DNA from: Bacteroidia bacterium
GTDB lineage: Bacteria; Bacteroidota; Bacteroidia; Flavobacteriales; Schleiferiaceae
Length of the DNA stretch: 35,725 bases
Direction of reading: 5' to 3'
Assembly (NCBI GenBank): GCA_030427785.1
Contig: JAUICR010000006.1
Span: 1 to 35,725, forward strand
Position numbers and translations under genes: made by a program. Under the pieces are notes generated by a model. That model was not told the origin of the DNA. It saw only the letters and a program-made list of their open reading frames with translations, and did not search any database. Below are positions 15,891 to 23,740 of the stretch, piece after piece (the stretch's first letter is position 1; the number at the start of each line of letters is the position of its first letter).

Positions 15891-16310
15891 ATGAAAAAAT
15901 TAGCATCATTAATTTTAGCTTTTCAGATTCTCCTGAGTTCCATGTCTTTAAATATTGGTCTTCACTTTTGTGAAGGTCATCTTAAAAGCATTGCACTTTT
16001 TGGTAAGGCCAAACCATGTCATAGCACGCACGCTAATAATGAGCACCCTCCAGGATGTCCTTTTGCTAGTGATAACCAAGAGGACGATTGCTGTAGCGAC
16101 ACGGAGCTTAATCTGGAGAAAATCGATACCGAAGTGGAGCTTTATAAGCAACTCGTATTATCACCTGATTTTGACTTAGAACCGCTACACCCAACTAATA
16201 GTAGTAGTGGCACTAGTATAGAGTTACATCACCAAGTTTCTTTCCGAAATTATAAGCCGCCACTTCCGGCTAAACATGATATCATTTGGCTACAGACTTT
16301 TTTGATTTAG
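15891..16310 (+). CDS. HYC_CC_PP family small exported Cys/His-rich protein
   Basis: The 139-residue protein has an N-terminal signal peptide or anchor (about 1-20) followed by 'GLHFCEGH' (H25-F-C27), a Cys/His-rich stretch (C43, H44, H47, C56), a vicinal 'CC' at 67-68 and 'YKPPLP' near 121-126. This set of HxC, CC and PP marks is what defines the Bacteroidota HYC_CC_PP family. Its function is not established, but members are often near metal-uptake or copper-related genes. Here it precedes an MbnP-like gene and two di-heme peroxidases on the same strand, 85 nt upstream. The thiols and histidines would suit binding of a soft metal such as Cu(I), which is inference. Confidence 0.8.
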   Translation: MKKLASLILAFQILLSSMSLNIGLHFCEGHLKSIALFGKAKPCHSTHANNEHPPGCPFASDNQEDDCCSDTELNLEKIDTEVELYKQLVLSPDFDLEPLHPTNSSSGTSIELHHQVSFRNYKPPLPAKHDIIWLQTFLI

Positions 16311-16395
16311 ACCCTTGGGTTTAATTTTCAATTATCCTTATTACAGCAATTTGACTAAATGCTGTATCGTCTAACAAATCAAAATCATACATATC

Positions 16396-17358
16396 ATGAA
16401 ATCAAAAATATTACTTATAGCCATGTTGGTATTGGGGTTATCATCTTACGCCCAACAAAATGTTTACTTAAAGATCAATCATAAATTAGGGGCCAACACA
16501 TTTGCGTATAACCAATCTGCCAGCAATAATTTGAATAACCAATTCAACTATACCAGGGTTGAATACTATATTTCTAAAATTGTACTTATACATGATGGTG
16601 GGCAAAGAACTCCTGTAACGGACAGTTATATACTAGTAAAAGCTAATACCAACCTTAATACCCAATTGGGCAATTTCAGTATAAACAGTCTCGAAGCCAT
16701 TGAATTTGGAATTGGAGTAGACACTAGTAACAACCATGCAGACATTACCACTTTCCCCTCAGGTCATGCACTCTCTTTTCAAAACCCATCCATGCATTGG
16801 GGCTGGGCAGCAGGCTACAGGTTTGTGGCCCTTGAAGGCATTACAGGATCCGGGATGAATCAATCGTGGCAACTACACGCCCTTGGTGATAAAAACTACA
16901 ATTTGGCTACTATTAACACTGCTGGTCATTCTAGTGGATCTGACCTAATTATTTCGCTTGACGCAGATTATGAAAAAGCAGTTAAAAACATAACTATAAA
17001 CCCAAACCTTAATTATCACGGTGAGGATCAGCAAGCACCAACGGTACTCGGCAACTTCCAAACTGAAGTATTTACAGCCGGAACAGCAATTATCGGCATG
17101 GAAGAACTTGAGTCTGCACCTATATTTACATTGTTTCCAAATCCAAGCTCGGGTAGAGTAACCCTTACCTTAGAAACTCATATTGCTAAAAACACACAGC
17201 TGCAGGTAGTAAGTACTACAGGTGAAATAATTCAAAATCTACAGCCAATAGCTGGTGACGAAGTAGAATTAATAATGGCTAAACCAGGGCTTTATTTTAT
17301 AAGGCTAAGCAATACAGCACAAGGCCTAATGTATACCCAAAAATTATTGGTGCGATGA
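16396..17358 (+). CDS. MbnP-like protein with T9SS C-terminal sorting domain
   Basis: The 320-residue protein starts with a signal peptide (cleavage probable after about residue 19, 'SYA-QQ'). Residues about 22-235 follow the MbnP pattern: 'YLKINHKLG', 'RVEYYISKIVL', 'EFGIGVD' (103-109), 'MHWGWAAGYRFVALEG' (133-148, with W135 and W137) and a later His (H161). Residues 243-320 form a type A T9SS sorting domain ('FPNPSSG', 'PGLYFIRL', ending 'QKLLVR'), so the protein is probably released or anchored outside the cell. MbnP proteins bind copper through a kynurenine made from Trp by the partner MbnH. The stop overlaps the start of the next gene (ATGA), indicating translational coupling. Confidence 0.85.
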   Translation: MKSKILLIAMLVLGLSSYAQQNVYLKINHKLGANTFAYNQSASNNLNNQFNYTRVEYYISKIVLIHDGGQRTPVTDSYILVKANTNLNTQLGNFSINSLEAIEFGIGVDTSNNHADITTFPSGHALSFQNPSMHWGWAAGYRFVALEGITGSGMNQSWQLHALGDKNYNLATINTAGHSSGSDLIISLDADYEKAVKNITINPNLNYHGEDQQAPTVLGNFQTEVFTAGTAIIGMEELESAPIFTLFPNPSSGRVTLTLETHIAKNTQLQVVSTTGEIIQNLQPIAGDEVELIMAKPGLYFIRLSNTAQGLMYTQKLLVR

Positions 17359-18458
17359 AACTGCCAAAATTAGTATTAGCTGTTTTTTGCGTTCTGCTCT
17401 TTGTGGCTTTTGCACAATCCTGCAAAAATGATAAAGACACTAATGAAAACGCTGTGGTATATGATGGCACAGCTTTTCATTTGAATTTTGGAGCTTTTCC
17501 AAAACCTACTATTGCTAGTGACAATCAGCTTACCGTGCAAGGGGTAAAACTTGGACGTATGTTGTTTTACGAAAAACGATTATCAAAAGATGGTTCACAG
17601 TCCTGTGCAACGTGTCATAGGCAAGAGCACGCCTTTTCGGATACAGCAAGATTGTCTATAGGCGTAGAGGGGCTACCGGGCAAGAGGCAGGCTATGGCCG
17701 TTTTCAATATGGCTTGGAATGAAAATGAATTCTTTTGGGATGGACGCTCACACCTTTTAAGAGATCAATCATTAAAACCAATAGAAGACCCGTTGGAAAT
17801 GAATGAAAGTCTGGATAATGTAGTAGCAAAACTGGAAGCCGAAAAATTGTACCGCGACCAATTTATGAGGGCTTTTGGAAGTAGCGAAATCACTGCCGAA
17901 AAAATGTCGCTGGCCATGGAGCAATTTATGAATACGATTGTTTCAGTAGAAAGTAAATACGATCGTTTCTTAAGGGGTGAAGTTGCTTTAAGCCCAAGCG
18001 AGGAGAGAGGTCGTGAACTTTTCTTTGCCGAGTTCAACCCAGGCTTCCCCAATCTATCAGGAGCTGACTGTGCACATTGCCATACGGGCATAATGTTCGA
18101 AAATGATTTGTATATGAATAATGGCTTAGACTCTGATGCAAACATTACCGACATAGGCAGAGAGGAAGTTAGTCAACAGCCTTCTGACAGAGCTAAATTT
18201 AAAGTTGTGTCACTCAGAAACGTGGAGGTAACCGCACCTTATATGCACGATGGTCGATTTAAAACTTTAGAAGAAGTAGTAGCGCATTACAATAGTGGAA
18301 TACAACAAGGAGCTACCACAGATCCCGCTCTGGAGTATACACGTGCTTCTGGGGGATTAAAGTTGAATGCGCAGGATAGAGCTGACCTTGTGGCTTTCTT
18401 AAAAACACTTACAGATGAAGTTCTACTAACGAACCCTGATTTTAGTGATCCATTTTAA
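17355..18458 (+). CDS. Di-heme cytochrome c peroxidase lipoprotein (MauG/MbnH-type), first copy
   Basis: The 367-residue protein has a lipoprotein signal with lipobox Cys at 23 ('FAQSC'). Two c-type haem sites are present: C84-A-T-C-H88 and C239-A-H-C-H243, the hallmark of the bacterial CcpA/MauG family. 'APYMHDGRF' near residue 295-305 is the conserved C-terminal motif of the family, and 'FKVVSLRNVE' precedes it. The enzyme would be tethered to a membrane in the periplasm or outer leaflet. Members either reduce H2O2 or, like MauG and MbnH, oxidise a residue in a partner protein. It starts within the stop of the MbnP-like gene (ATGA overlap) and its stop directly abuts the next ATG, so the three are tightly coupled. 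Confidence 0.93.
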   Translation: MKLPKLVLAVFCVLLFVAFAQSCKNDKDTNENAVVYDGTAFHLNFGAFPKPTIASDNQLTVQGVKLGRMLFYEKRLSKDGSQSCATCHRQEHAFSDTARLSIGVEGLPGKRQAMAVFNMAWNENEFFWDGRSHLLRDQSLKPIEDPLEMNESLDNVVAKLEAEKLYRDQFMRAFGSSEITAEKMSLAMEQFMNTIVSVESKYDRFLRGEVALSPSEERGRELFFAEFNPGFPNLSGADCAHCHTGIMFENDLYMNNGLDSDANITDIGREEVSQQPSDRAKFKVVSLRNVEVTAPYMHDGRFKTLEEVVAHYNSGIQQGATTDPALEYTRASGGLKLNAQDRADLVAFLKTLTDEVLLTNPDFSDPF

Positions 18459-19502
18459 ATGAAAACTAATAGGTATTTGATAAAAACACAAAAAGTGATA
18501 GCCATAGCGCTGTCACTTTTTGTGTTGGTTCAGTGCCATAAGGATACGCAAACCACCATTCCTAATTATGAATCACTAACCGAAATACCCATAGGTTTTC
18601 CGTCTATGCCTTTTCCCCAAGACAATGAATTTACTTTGGATAGATGGGAAATGGGGAAAAAGTTGTTTTATGACCCCATACTTTCTGTTGACAACACGAT
18701 AAGCTGCGCTAGTTGTCACAAAGCCTCGTTGGCTTTTGCTGATGATAAAGCCTTTAGTCCAGGAGTAAAAAATCGGCCAGGCGTTCGAAATGCTCCTTCC
18801 TTAGCCAATGTTGGTTACCATCCCTATTACTTAAAAGAAGGAAGTGTGCCTAGCCTAGAGATGCAAGTATTGGTGCCGGTGCAAGAAGAAAATGAATTTG
18901 CACACGATATGCTTGTCATTACCGAGATTCTGAAATCCAACTCATACTATGCAAGCATGGCCCTCAAAAGCTATAATCGTGAAATCGACCCGTATGTCAT
19001 AGTTAGGGCTATTTCTACTTTTCAAAGGACGCTAGTAAGTGGCAATAGCCCTTATGACCAGTACTTTTATCAAGGCAAATCAACTGCATTATCAGAAAGT
19101 GCACGAAGAGGCTTAGACCTTTTTAATAGTAGTAAAACCAATTGCAGCAGTTGTCATGGTGGTTTCAACTTTTCGGATTATAGTTTTCAAAATAATGGAC
19201 TTGCCACGGTATATAATGACATAGGCAGAAAACGCTTAACTGGAAAAGCTGAAGATGAATCTCTTTTTAAGGTGCCATCGCTTCGCAATGTAGAACTCAC
19301 CGCCCCTTACATGCACAATGGCCGGTTTGGCACCCTACTACAAGTGGTGGAGCATTATAATAGTGGCGGAAAAAATCACTTTAATAAAAGCAAACTCATT
19401 AAACCACTTAATCTAAGTACACAGGAAAAACAAGATTTAGTGGCCTTCTTAAAGTCTCTCACAGATGATGACTTTGTAAACAATCCCTTGTTTAGACCAT
19501 AG
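18459..19502 (+). CDS. Di-heme cytochrome c peroxidase lipoprotein (MauG/MbnH-type), second copy
   Basis: The 347-residue protein has a lipobox Cys at 26 ('FVLVQC') and two c-haem motifs, C83-A-S-C-H87 and C229-S-S-C-H233. It keeps 'RNAPSLANVGY' (110-120), the motif after the first haem usual in this family, and 'LTAPYMHNGRF' near the C-terminus, as in the upstream copy. The two copies share layout but differ throughout, so they are not a recent duplication. It begins at the base after the upstream stop codon and must be co-translated. The operon ends 15 nt later at a hairpin that also serves the convergent tRNA. Either copy could be the partner of the MbnP-like protein. Confidence 0.93.
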   Translation: MKTNRYLIKTQKVIAIALSLFVLVQCHKDTQTTIPNYESLTEIPIGFPSMPFPQDNEFTLDRWEMGKKLFYDPILSVDNTISCASCHKASLAFADDKAFSPGVKNRPGVRNAPSLANVGYHPYYLKEGSVPSLEMQVLVPVQEENEFAHDMLVITEILKSNSYYASMALKSYNREIDPYVIVRAISTFQRTLVSGNSPYDQYFYQGKSTALSESARRGLDLFNSSKTNCSSCHGGFNFSDYSFQNNGLATVYNDIGRKRLTGKAEDESLFKVPSLRNVELTAPYMHNGRFGTLLQVVEHYNSGGKNHFNKSKLIKPLNLSTQEKQDLVAFLKSLTDDDFVNNPLFRP

Positions 19503-19516
19503 AAATTGTATTGCAC

Positions 19517-19549
19517 AAAAAAAGCCCATCATTTCTGATGAGCTTTTTT
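19517..19549 (-). terminator. Bidirectional terminator between the peroxidase operon and tRNA-Gln
   Basis: A 13-bp stem (AAAAAGCCCATCA, 19519-19531, with TGATGAGCTTTTT, 19536-19548) with a TTTC loop has T-runs on both strands. The one imperfect pair is a G-U wobble in the minus-strand RNA, so it is stronger for the tRNA transcript. It can also end the plus-strand operon. Confidence 0.85.
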
Positions 19550-19550
19550 G

Positions 19551-19622
19551 TTGCCCCACAAGGACTCGAACCTCGACTGACGGTACCAAAAACCGCTGTC
19601 CTGCCAATTAGACGATAGGGCA
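19551..19622 (-). tRNA. tRNA-Gln (anticodon TTG)
   Basis: The 72-nt cloverleaf on the minus strand has a 7-bp acceptor stem (TGCCCTA/TGGGGCA), a D arm (GTC...GAC), an anticodon stem GCGGT/ACCGT with loop TTTTGGT (anticodon TTG at 19589-19587), and a T arm CGAGG-TTCGAGT-CCTTG. The discriminator base is A and CCA is not encoded. A good promoter lies just upstream and a terminator just downstream, so it is a single-gene unit. Confidence 0.95.
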
Positions 19623-19639
19623 TCTTTAAAATTGGGCTG

Positions 19640-19668
19640 CAAAAATAATAAAAGACTTCTATACACAA
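19640..19668 (-). promoter_or_regulatory. Promoter of tRNA-Gln
   Basis: On the minus strand, TTTG (19668-19665), a 17-nt spacer and TATTTTTG (19647-19640) match both Bacteroidota promoter elements with good spacing. The tRNA 5' end follows 17 nt later. This is the best two-part promoter in the window. Confidence 0.75.
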
Positions 19669-19916
19669 AAAATAATTTCGCAGTAATTTTTTTAGAACTC
19701 TCATTCCTAGTTTTACCTGGGAAAACAACACAATTTAAGAAAATTTTAATTGTTTGGCACAATAAAAAACTGCCGAAATACTCGTGCAGCGCTCTTAATT
19801 AGCGCATTTTCACGGTATTTGTTAAAGATATTGAACAAATAAAAGTATTAACAATACTTTCAAACATAGCCTATCCATATTTTCATAAATTCGCCACCTT
19901 ACACAAAATTCGGAAC
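19669..19916. other. Intergenic region between tRNA-Gln and the DUF2723 gene
   Basis: This AT-rich region has no coding frame of substance. A TAAATTCG (19886-19893) 23 nt before the ATG of the DUF2723 gene may be its -7 box; the same sequence precedes leuS. Nothing else is evident. Confidence 0.4.
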
Positions 19917-22900
19917 ATGCAGGATCAATATTCTAAGTTAAACAACATCCTAGGATGGATTGTTTTTGCCATCGCTACTTTTACTTACGTATCTACCGTA
20001 GAGCCCACAGCCAGTTTTTGGGATTGTGGTGAGTATATTTCTACATCAGTAAAACTGCAAGTGGGTCACCCACCAGGCGCGCCCTTCTTTCAGCTAATGG
20101 GTAACTTTTTTGCTCAATTTGCCTTTGGTGATGTTATGCAGCAAGCCTATATGGTAAACTTAATGTCTGCCCTTAGCAGCTCCTTTACTATTTTATTTTT
20201 GTTTTGGACCATTACCGCTTTAGGCCGTAAGTTCTCACTAAAGCATGGTGAGATTGACAAAGCCAGAATGATTTCAATTTTTGCAGCGGGTATGGTAGGA
20301 GCCCTAGCCTATACCTTTAGCGACAGCTTTTGGTTTTCGGCCACAGAGGGTGAAGTATACGCCATGTCATCGCTTTTTACCGCTATAGCTTTTTGGGCCA
20401 TTCTTAAATGGGAACAAGAGGTAGACCGTAACCCAAGGGCAGACCGTTGGTTGATTTTTATCGCTTATATGACGGGACTGTCTATCGGTGTTCACATACT
20501 TGTATTCCTTACTATTCCAGCTATTGTAATGGTTTACTTCTTTAAGAAAAAAGAAAGTATGAACCGCAATCAGTTTATCATGTATAATGCTATTGCGGTA
20601 TTGGTACTAGGGATTGTTTTTGCCGGAATCATTCCACTTATTCTTAACAGTTTTGGTGGTCTTGAAATTTTCTTCGTTAATACCATTGGACTACCTTTTA
20701 ATAGCGGCACTATATTTATGTTGTTAGTACTTATCGCAGGTTTCGGTTTTGGATTGGTATTTACCCGTAAAAAGGAAAAGCCACTTTGGAACACAATGAT
20801 CCTTTCGGTAATGTTTATCATTTTAGGATATTCTACTTTTATCACCCTTGCTATCAGATCAAATGCAAATACCCCAATTGACGAAAACAACCCTGAGGAT
20901 GCCCTTTCACTTCTAGCTTACTATAATCGTGAGCAATATGGTGACTGGCCCGTGTTACATGGTCAATATTTTAATGCCCCCTTAGACCCTCGCACCCCGT
21001 TTATTGATGGTACCCCGACTTATGCAAAAGATGAAGAAGCAGGAAAATATGTCGTAACCGATGATCGTAAAGAAAGCATTAGAAACTTTGCAAAAACACA
21101 TACCGGTTTTTTCCCTCGTATGTGGAGTGATGACCCCACGCATGTGAGAAATTACATGAAGATTGCTGGTATAAAAAACAAAGACAAGAAGCCAACTTTT
21201 GGGCAAAACATGAAGTTCTTCTTTGATTATCAGTTGGGCCATATGTGGTGGCGTTATTTCATGTGGAATTTTGCCGGAAGGCAGAACGATGAACAAGGAC
21301 ATTATGAACTCACACAAGGAAATTGGTTAAGTGGTATTGGTTTTATAGACCAAGTTCGTTTAGGGCCTCAAAGTAACCTGCCCTACCACGCTAAAAACAG
21401 TCCAGCCAGAAATACATACTTTTTCCTTCCCTTTATTCTTGGGCTTATTGGTATCTACTTTCACTATAAAAAAGATTGGAAAGATGCCTGGACAGTCACG
21501 CTGTTTTTCTTACTCACCGGTGTGGCCATTGTGCTGTACACCAATCACAAGCCCTTTGAACCACGAGAAAGAGATTACGCATTTGTAGGTTCTTTTTATG
21601 CCTTTGCCATTTGGATTGGGCTAGGTGTACAAGCCATTTTTGAAATGCTGGGGCCAAAACTCAGAAACACTAATACTGCCATAGCAGTAGGAGCATTATG
21701 CCTAGTAGCTGTACCTGGACTAATGGCCAACCAAAACTGGGATGATCACAATCGTAGCAACCGATATACAGCTAGAGACATAGCTAGGGCTTATTTGGAC
21801 TCTTGTGAGAAAAATGCGATTCTGTTTACCAATGGTGATAACGACACCTTCCCACTTTGGTATGTTCAAGAGATTGAAGGCTATAGAACAGACGTGAGAA
21901 TTGTAAACTTGTCTCTACTAAATACTGATTGGTACATTGACCAATCGAAACGAGCCGCTTATGACGCTGCTCCTGTGCCTATTAGCTTTACCCATGAAGA
22001 ATATCAGCAAGGCACACGTGATGTGGTGTACTACAGACCCGACCCACGAGTGAAAGGCCGTATGCCTATTGACAATTTTATTACCTGGCTAAAAAGTAAT
22101 GACAAAAGCACAAGCTTTAACTACGGCAAAAAAATGCTAAAAGCGTACCCTACCAAGCAACTTAGGGTAGACATTAATAAAGATCAGGTGCTTGCCAACA
22201 ATGTAGTATCAAAAGAAGATGAAGCTCGCATTGTAGATTACATCGACTGGGACTTAGGAGGAAACGTACTCTCTAAGCGCGACATGATGGTGATAGACCT
22301 TATTGCAAATAATGACTGGACAAGACCTATATACTTTAGTGTGACTGTAGGTAACAGCCCAAAATCATTCTTTTGGTTAAGCGACTACTTCCAACTAGAA
22401 GGCTTAGCTTATCGCTTTGTACCGGTGCACAATCCTACGCCAAAAGGTTCATCTGATTTTGGTAAAGTACATACCGATTTGATGTATGATAATATGGTAA
22501 ACAAATTTGCCTACGGAAATATGGAGGTGCCAGGAGTATACTTAGACGAAACCAATCGTAGGTTATCTTATAACTTGCGAAACGCCTTTGGAAGACTGTC
22601 TACCGCCCTGGTGGCCGAGGGCAGAAATGAAGAAGCCATTACTGCTTTAGATCTGGCCGAAGAGAAAATGCCAGAGAGTAAATTTGAATACAACTATTTC
22701 ATTTTTGGAATGCTTGAGTCCTACTACAAAGCTGGTGCTACTGAAAAAGGTGAAGCTATGCTCAATCTGTTTGCTGAGCGATTGGATGAAGAGCTTGCTT
22801 ATTACGCACAATTCAAAGGAAGCGACCTAAAGGCTATCGATCAAGAGGTACGTTCGGCAGCCAGCTATTACCAAATGCTTTTGCGTATCTATCAGCAGTT

Positions 22901-22982
22901 TGACAAGAGCGGAACACCTATACAGGAAAGCGAGTTTTACCAACGATATGTGGCAGCACTACAGCCTTTTAACTTATCGTAA
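19917..22982 (+). CDS. DUF2723 multi-pass membrane protein (TMEM260/GT117-like)
   Basis: The 1021-residue protein opens with the DUF2723 domain, including 'SFWDCGEY' (33-40) and 'GHPPGAP' (50-56). It has about a dozen hydrophobic segments, first through about residue 320 and again around 500-600. The later part holds 'PFEPRERDYAFVGS' and 'TNGDNDTFPLWYVQE', followed by a soluble C-terminal region with helical, TPR-like character (about 880-1000). The human relative TMEM260 is an O-mannosyltransferase, and the family is grouped with GT-C glycosyltransferases. In Bacteroidota it is a frequent conserved membrane protein, plausibly glycosylating exported proteins. The Asp and Glu of 'WDCGE' are candidate catalytic residues by analogy with GT-C enzymes. 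It is a single-gene unit with its own terminator. Confidence 0.93.
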   Translation: MQDQYSKLNNILGWIVFAIATFTYVSTVEPTASFWDCGEYISTSVKLQVGHPPGAPFFQLMGNFFAQFAFGDVMQQAYMVNLMSALSSSFTILFLFWTITALGRKFSLKHGEIDKARMISIFAAGMVGALAYTFSDSFWFSATEGEVYAMSSLFTAIAFWAILKWEQEVDRNPRADRWLIFIAYMTGLSIGVHILVFLTIPAIVMVYFFKKKESMNRNQFIMYNAIAVLVLGIVFAGIIPLILNSFGGLEIFFVNTIGLPFNSGTIFMLLVLIAGFGFGLVFTRKKEKPLWNTMILSVMFIILGYSTFITLAIRSNANTPIDENNPEDALSLLAYYNREQYGDWPVLHGQYFNAPLDPRTPFIDGTPTYAKDEEAGKYVVTDDRKESIRNFAKTHTGFFPRMWSDDPTHVRNYMKIAGIKNKDKKPTFGQNMKFFFDYQLGHMWWRYFMWNFAGRQNDEQGHYELTQGNWLSGIGFIDQVRLGPQSNLPYHAKNSPARNTYFFLPFILGLIGIYFHYKKDWKDAWTVTLFFLLTGVAIVLYTNHKPFEPRERDYAFVGSFYAFAIWIGLGVQAIFEMLGPKLRNTNTAIAVGALCLVAVPGLMANQNWDDHNRSNRYTARDIARAYLDSCEKNAILFTNGDNDTFPLWYVQEIEGYRTDVRIVNLSLLNTDWYIDQSKRAAYDAAPVPISFTHEEYQQGTRDVVYYRPDPRVKGRMPIDNFITWLKSNDKSTSFNYGKKMLKAYPTKQLRVDINKDQVLANNVVSKEDEARIVDYIDWDLGGNVLSKRDMMVIDLIANNDWTRPIYFSVTVGNSPKSFFWLSDYFQLEGLAYRFVPVHNPTPKGSSDFGKVHTDLMYDNMVNKFAYGNMEVPGVYLDETNRRLSYNLRNAFGRLSTALVAEGRNEEAITALDLAEEKMPESKFEYNYFIFGMLESYYKAGATEKGEAMLNLFAERLDEELAYYAQFKGSDLKAIDQEVRSAASYYQMLLRIYQQFDKSGTPIQESEFYQRYVAALQPFNLS

Positions 22983-23006
22983 TACAGTAAACAATAATTG
23001 ATAATT

Positions 23007-23042
23007 AAAACCCTGATAGCTCTTATGCAATCAGGGTTTTTT
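23007..23042 (+). terminator. Rho-independent terminator after the DUF2723 gene
   Basis: An 11-bp perfect stem (AAAACCCTGAT, 23007-23017, with ATCAGGGTTTT, 23030-23040) with a 12-nt loop leads into a T-run, 24 nt past the stop codon. Confidence 0.88.
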
Positions 23043-23161
23043 CATTTTTAGACATCACATCCCGACTAATGCACTTGCAAGTACATAACAGTGCTTGGCC
23101 CGTGTATTCTGCCTAACTCAAATAAAATGTTTTGCTTTGCTCAATTCAGAACTGAACTAAG

Positions 23162-23638
23162 ATGCAAACTGCCACCGTTTCTACCCTCAAAAAAGAACTC
23201 GCCCATCAATCGAAAACTCAGCTGATAGAGCTTTGCCTTCGATTAGCAAAATTCAAAAAGGAGAATAAAGAACTCCTCACCTACTTGCTTTTCGAAGCCC
23301 ATGACGAGGAGGCCTATATCTATGGAATAGAAGAACAAATGGATGAAGCCTTTGAGGCTATAAATGTGAGTAGCTATTATTTTATAAAAAAGAGTGTCCG
23401 CAAAATTTTATCATCTACTAAAAAGCATATCCGGTATTCACAAAAAAAAGAAACCGAGGTGGAGCTTCTGCTTTATTTCTGTAGAAAACTAAGAGAGATG
23501 AAACCCAGTTTTACCAAAAGCCCTGTGCTGCGCAATACCTACTCCACTCAAATAAGGATGATAGAAAATGCCATGAGCAAACTACATGAAGACCTGCAAT
23601 ACGACTATGGTCTTGAGCTACAAAAACTCAAATCTTAA
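23162..23638 (+). CDS. Conserved helical hypothetical protein
   Basis: The 158-residue protein is soluble and strongly helical, rich in Lys, Glu and Leu, with a central Tyr-rich segment ('SSYYFIKKSVRKIL'). It begins 'MQTATVSTLKKELAHQSK', followed by 'QLIELCLRLAKFKKENKELL', which looks like an N-terminal helix hairpin. There is no signal peptide, membrane segment or known catalytic motif. I do not recognise a named domain. The basic character (many Lys/Arg) leaves nucleic-acid or ribosome binding possible, but this is speculation. It stands 120 nt after a terminator and about 100 nt before the DsbA-type gene on the same strand. Confidence 0.72.
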   Translation: MQTATVSTLKKELAHQSKTQLIELCLRLAKFKKENKELLTYLLFEAHDEEAYIYGIEEQMDEAFEAINVSSYYFIKKSVRKILSSTKKHIRYSQKKETEVELLLYFCRKLREMKPSFTKSPVLRNTYSTQIRMIENAMSKLHEDLQYDYGLELQKLKS

Positions 23639-23740
23639 TATATCCTTCCACATAGGCCTTCCTTATCTCATCATTAGCTAAAGCTACATAGCACGCTTAA
23701 TTTGAAGCGCAAATACGACCTTTGCAGCACACTAAAAAAA

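Noticed and set aside
17765-18154. A 129-codon minus-strand open frame within the first di-heme peroxidase gene
   Set aside because: It is antisense to a gene with clear haem motifs; no start context or domain supports it.
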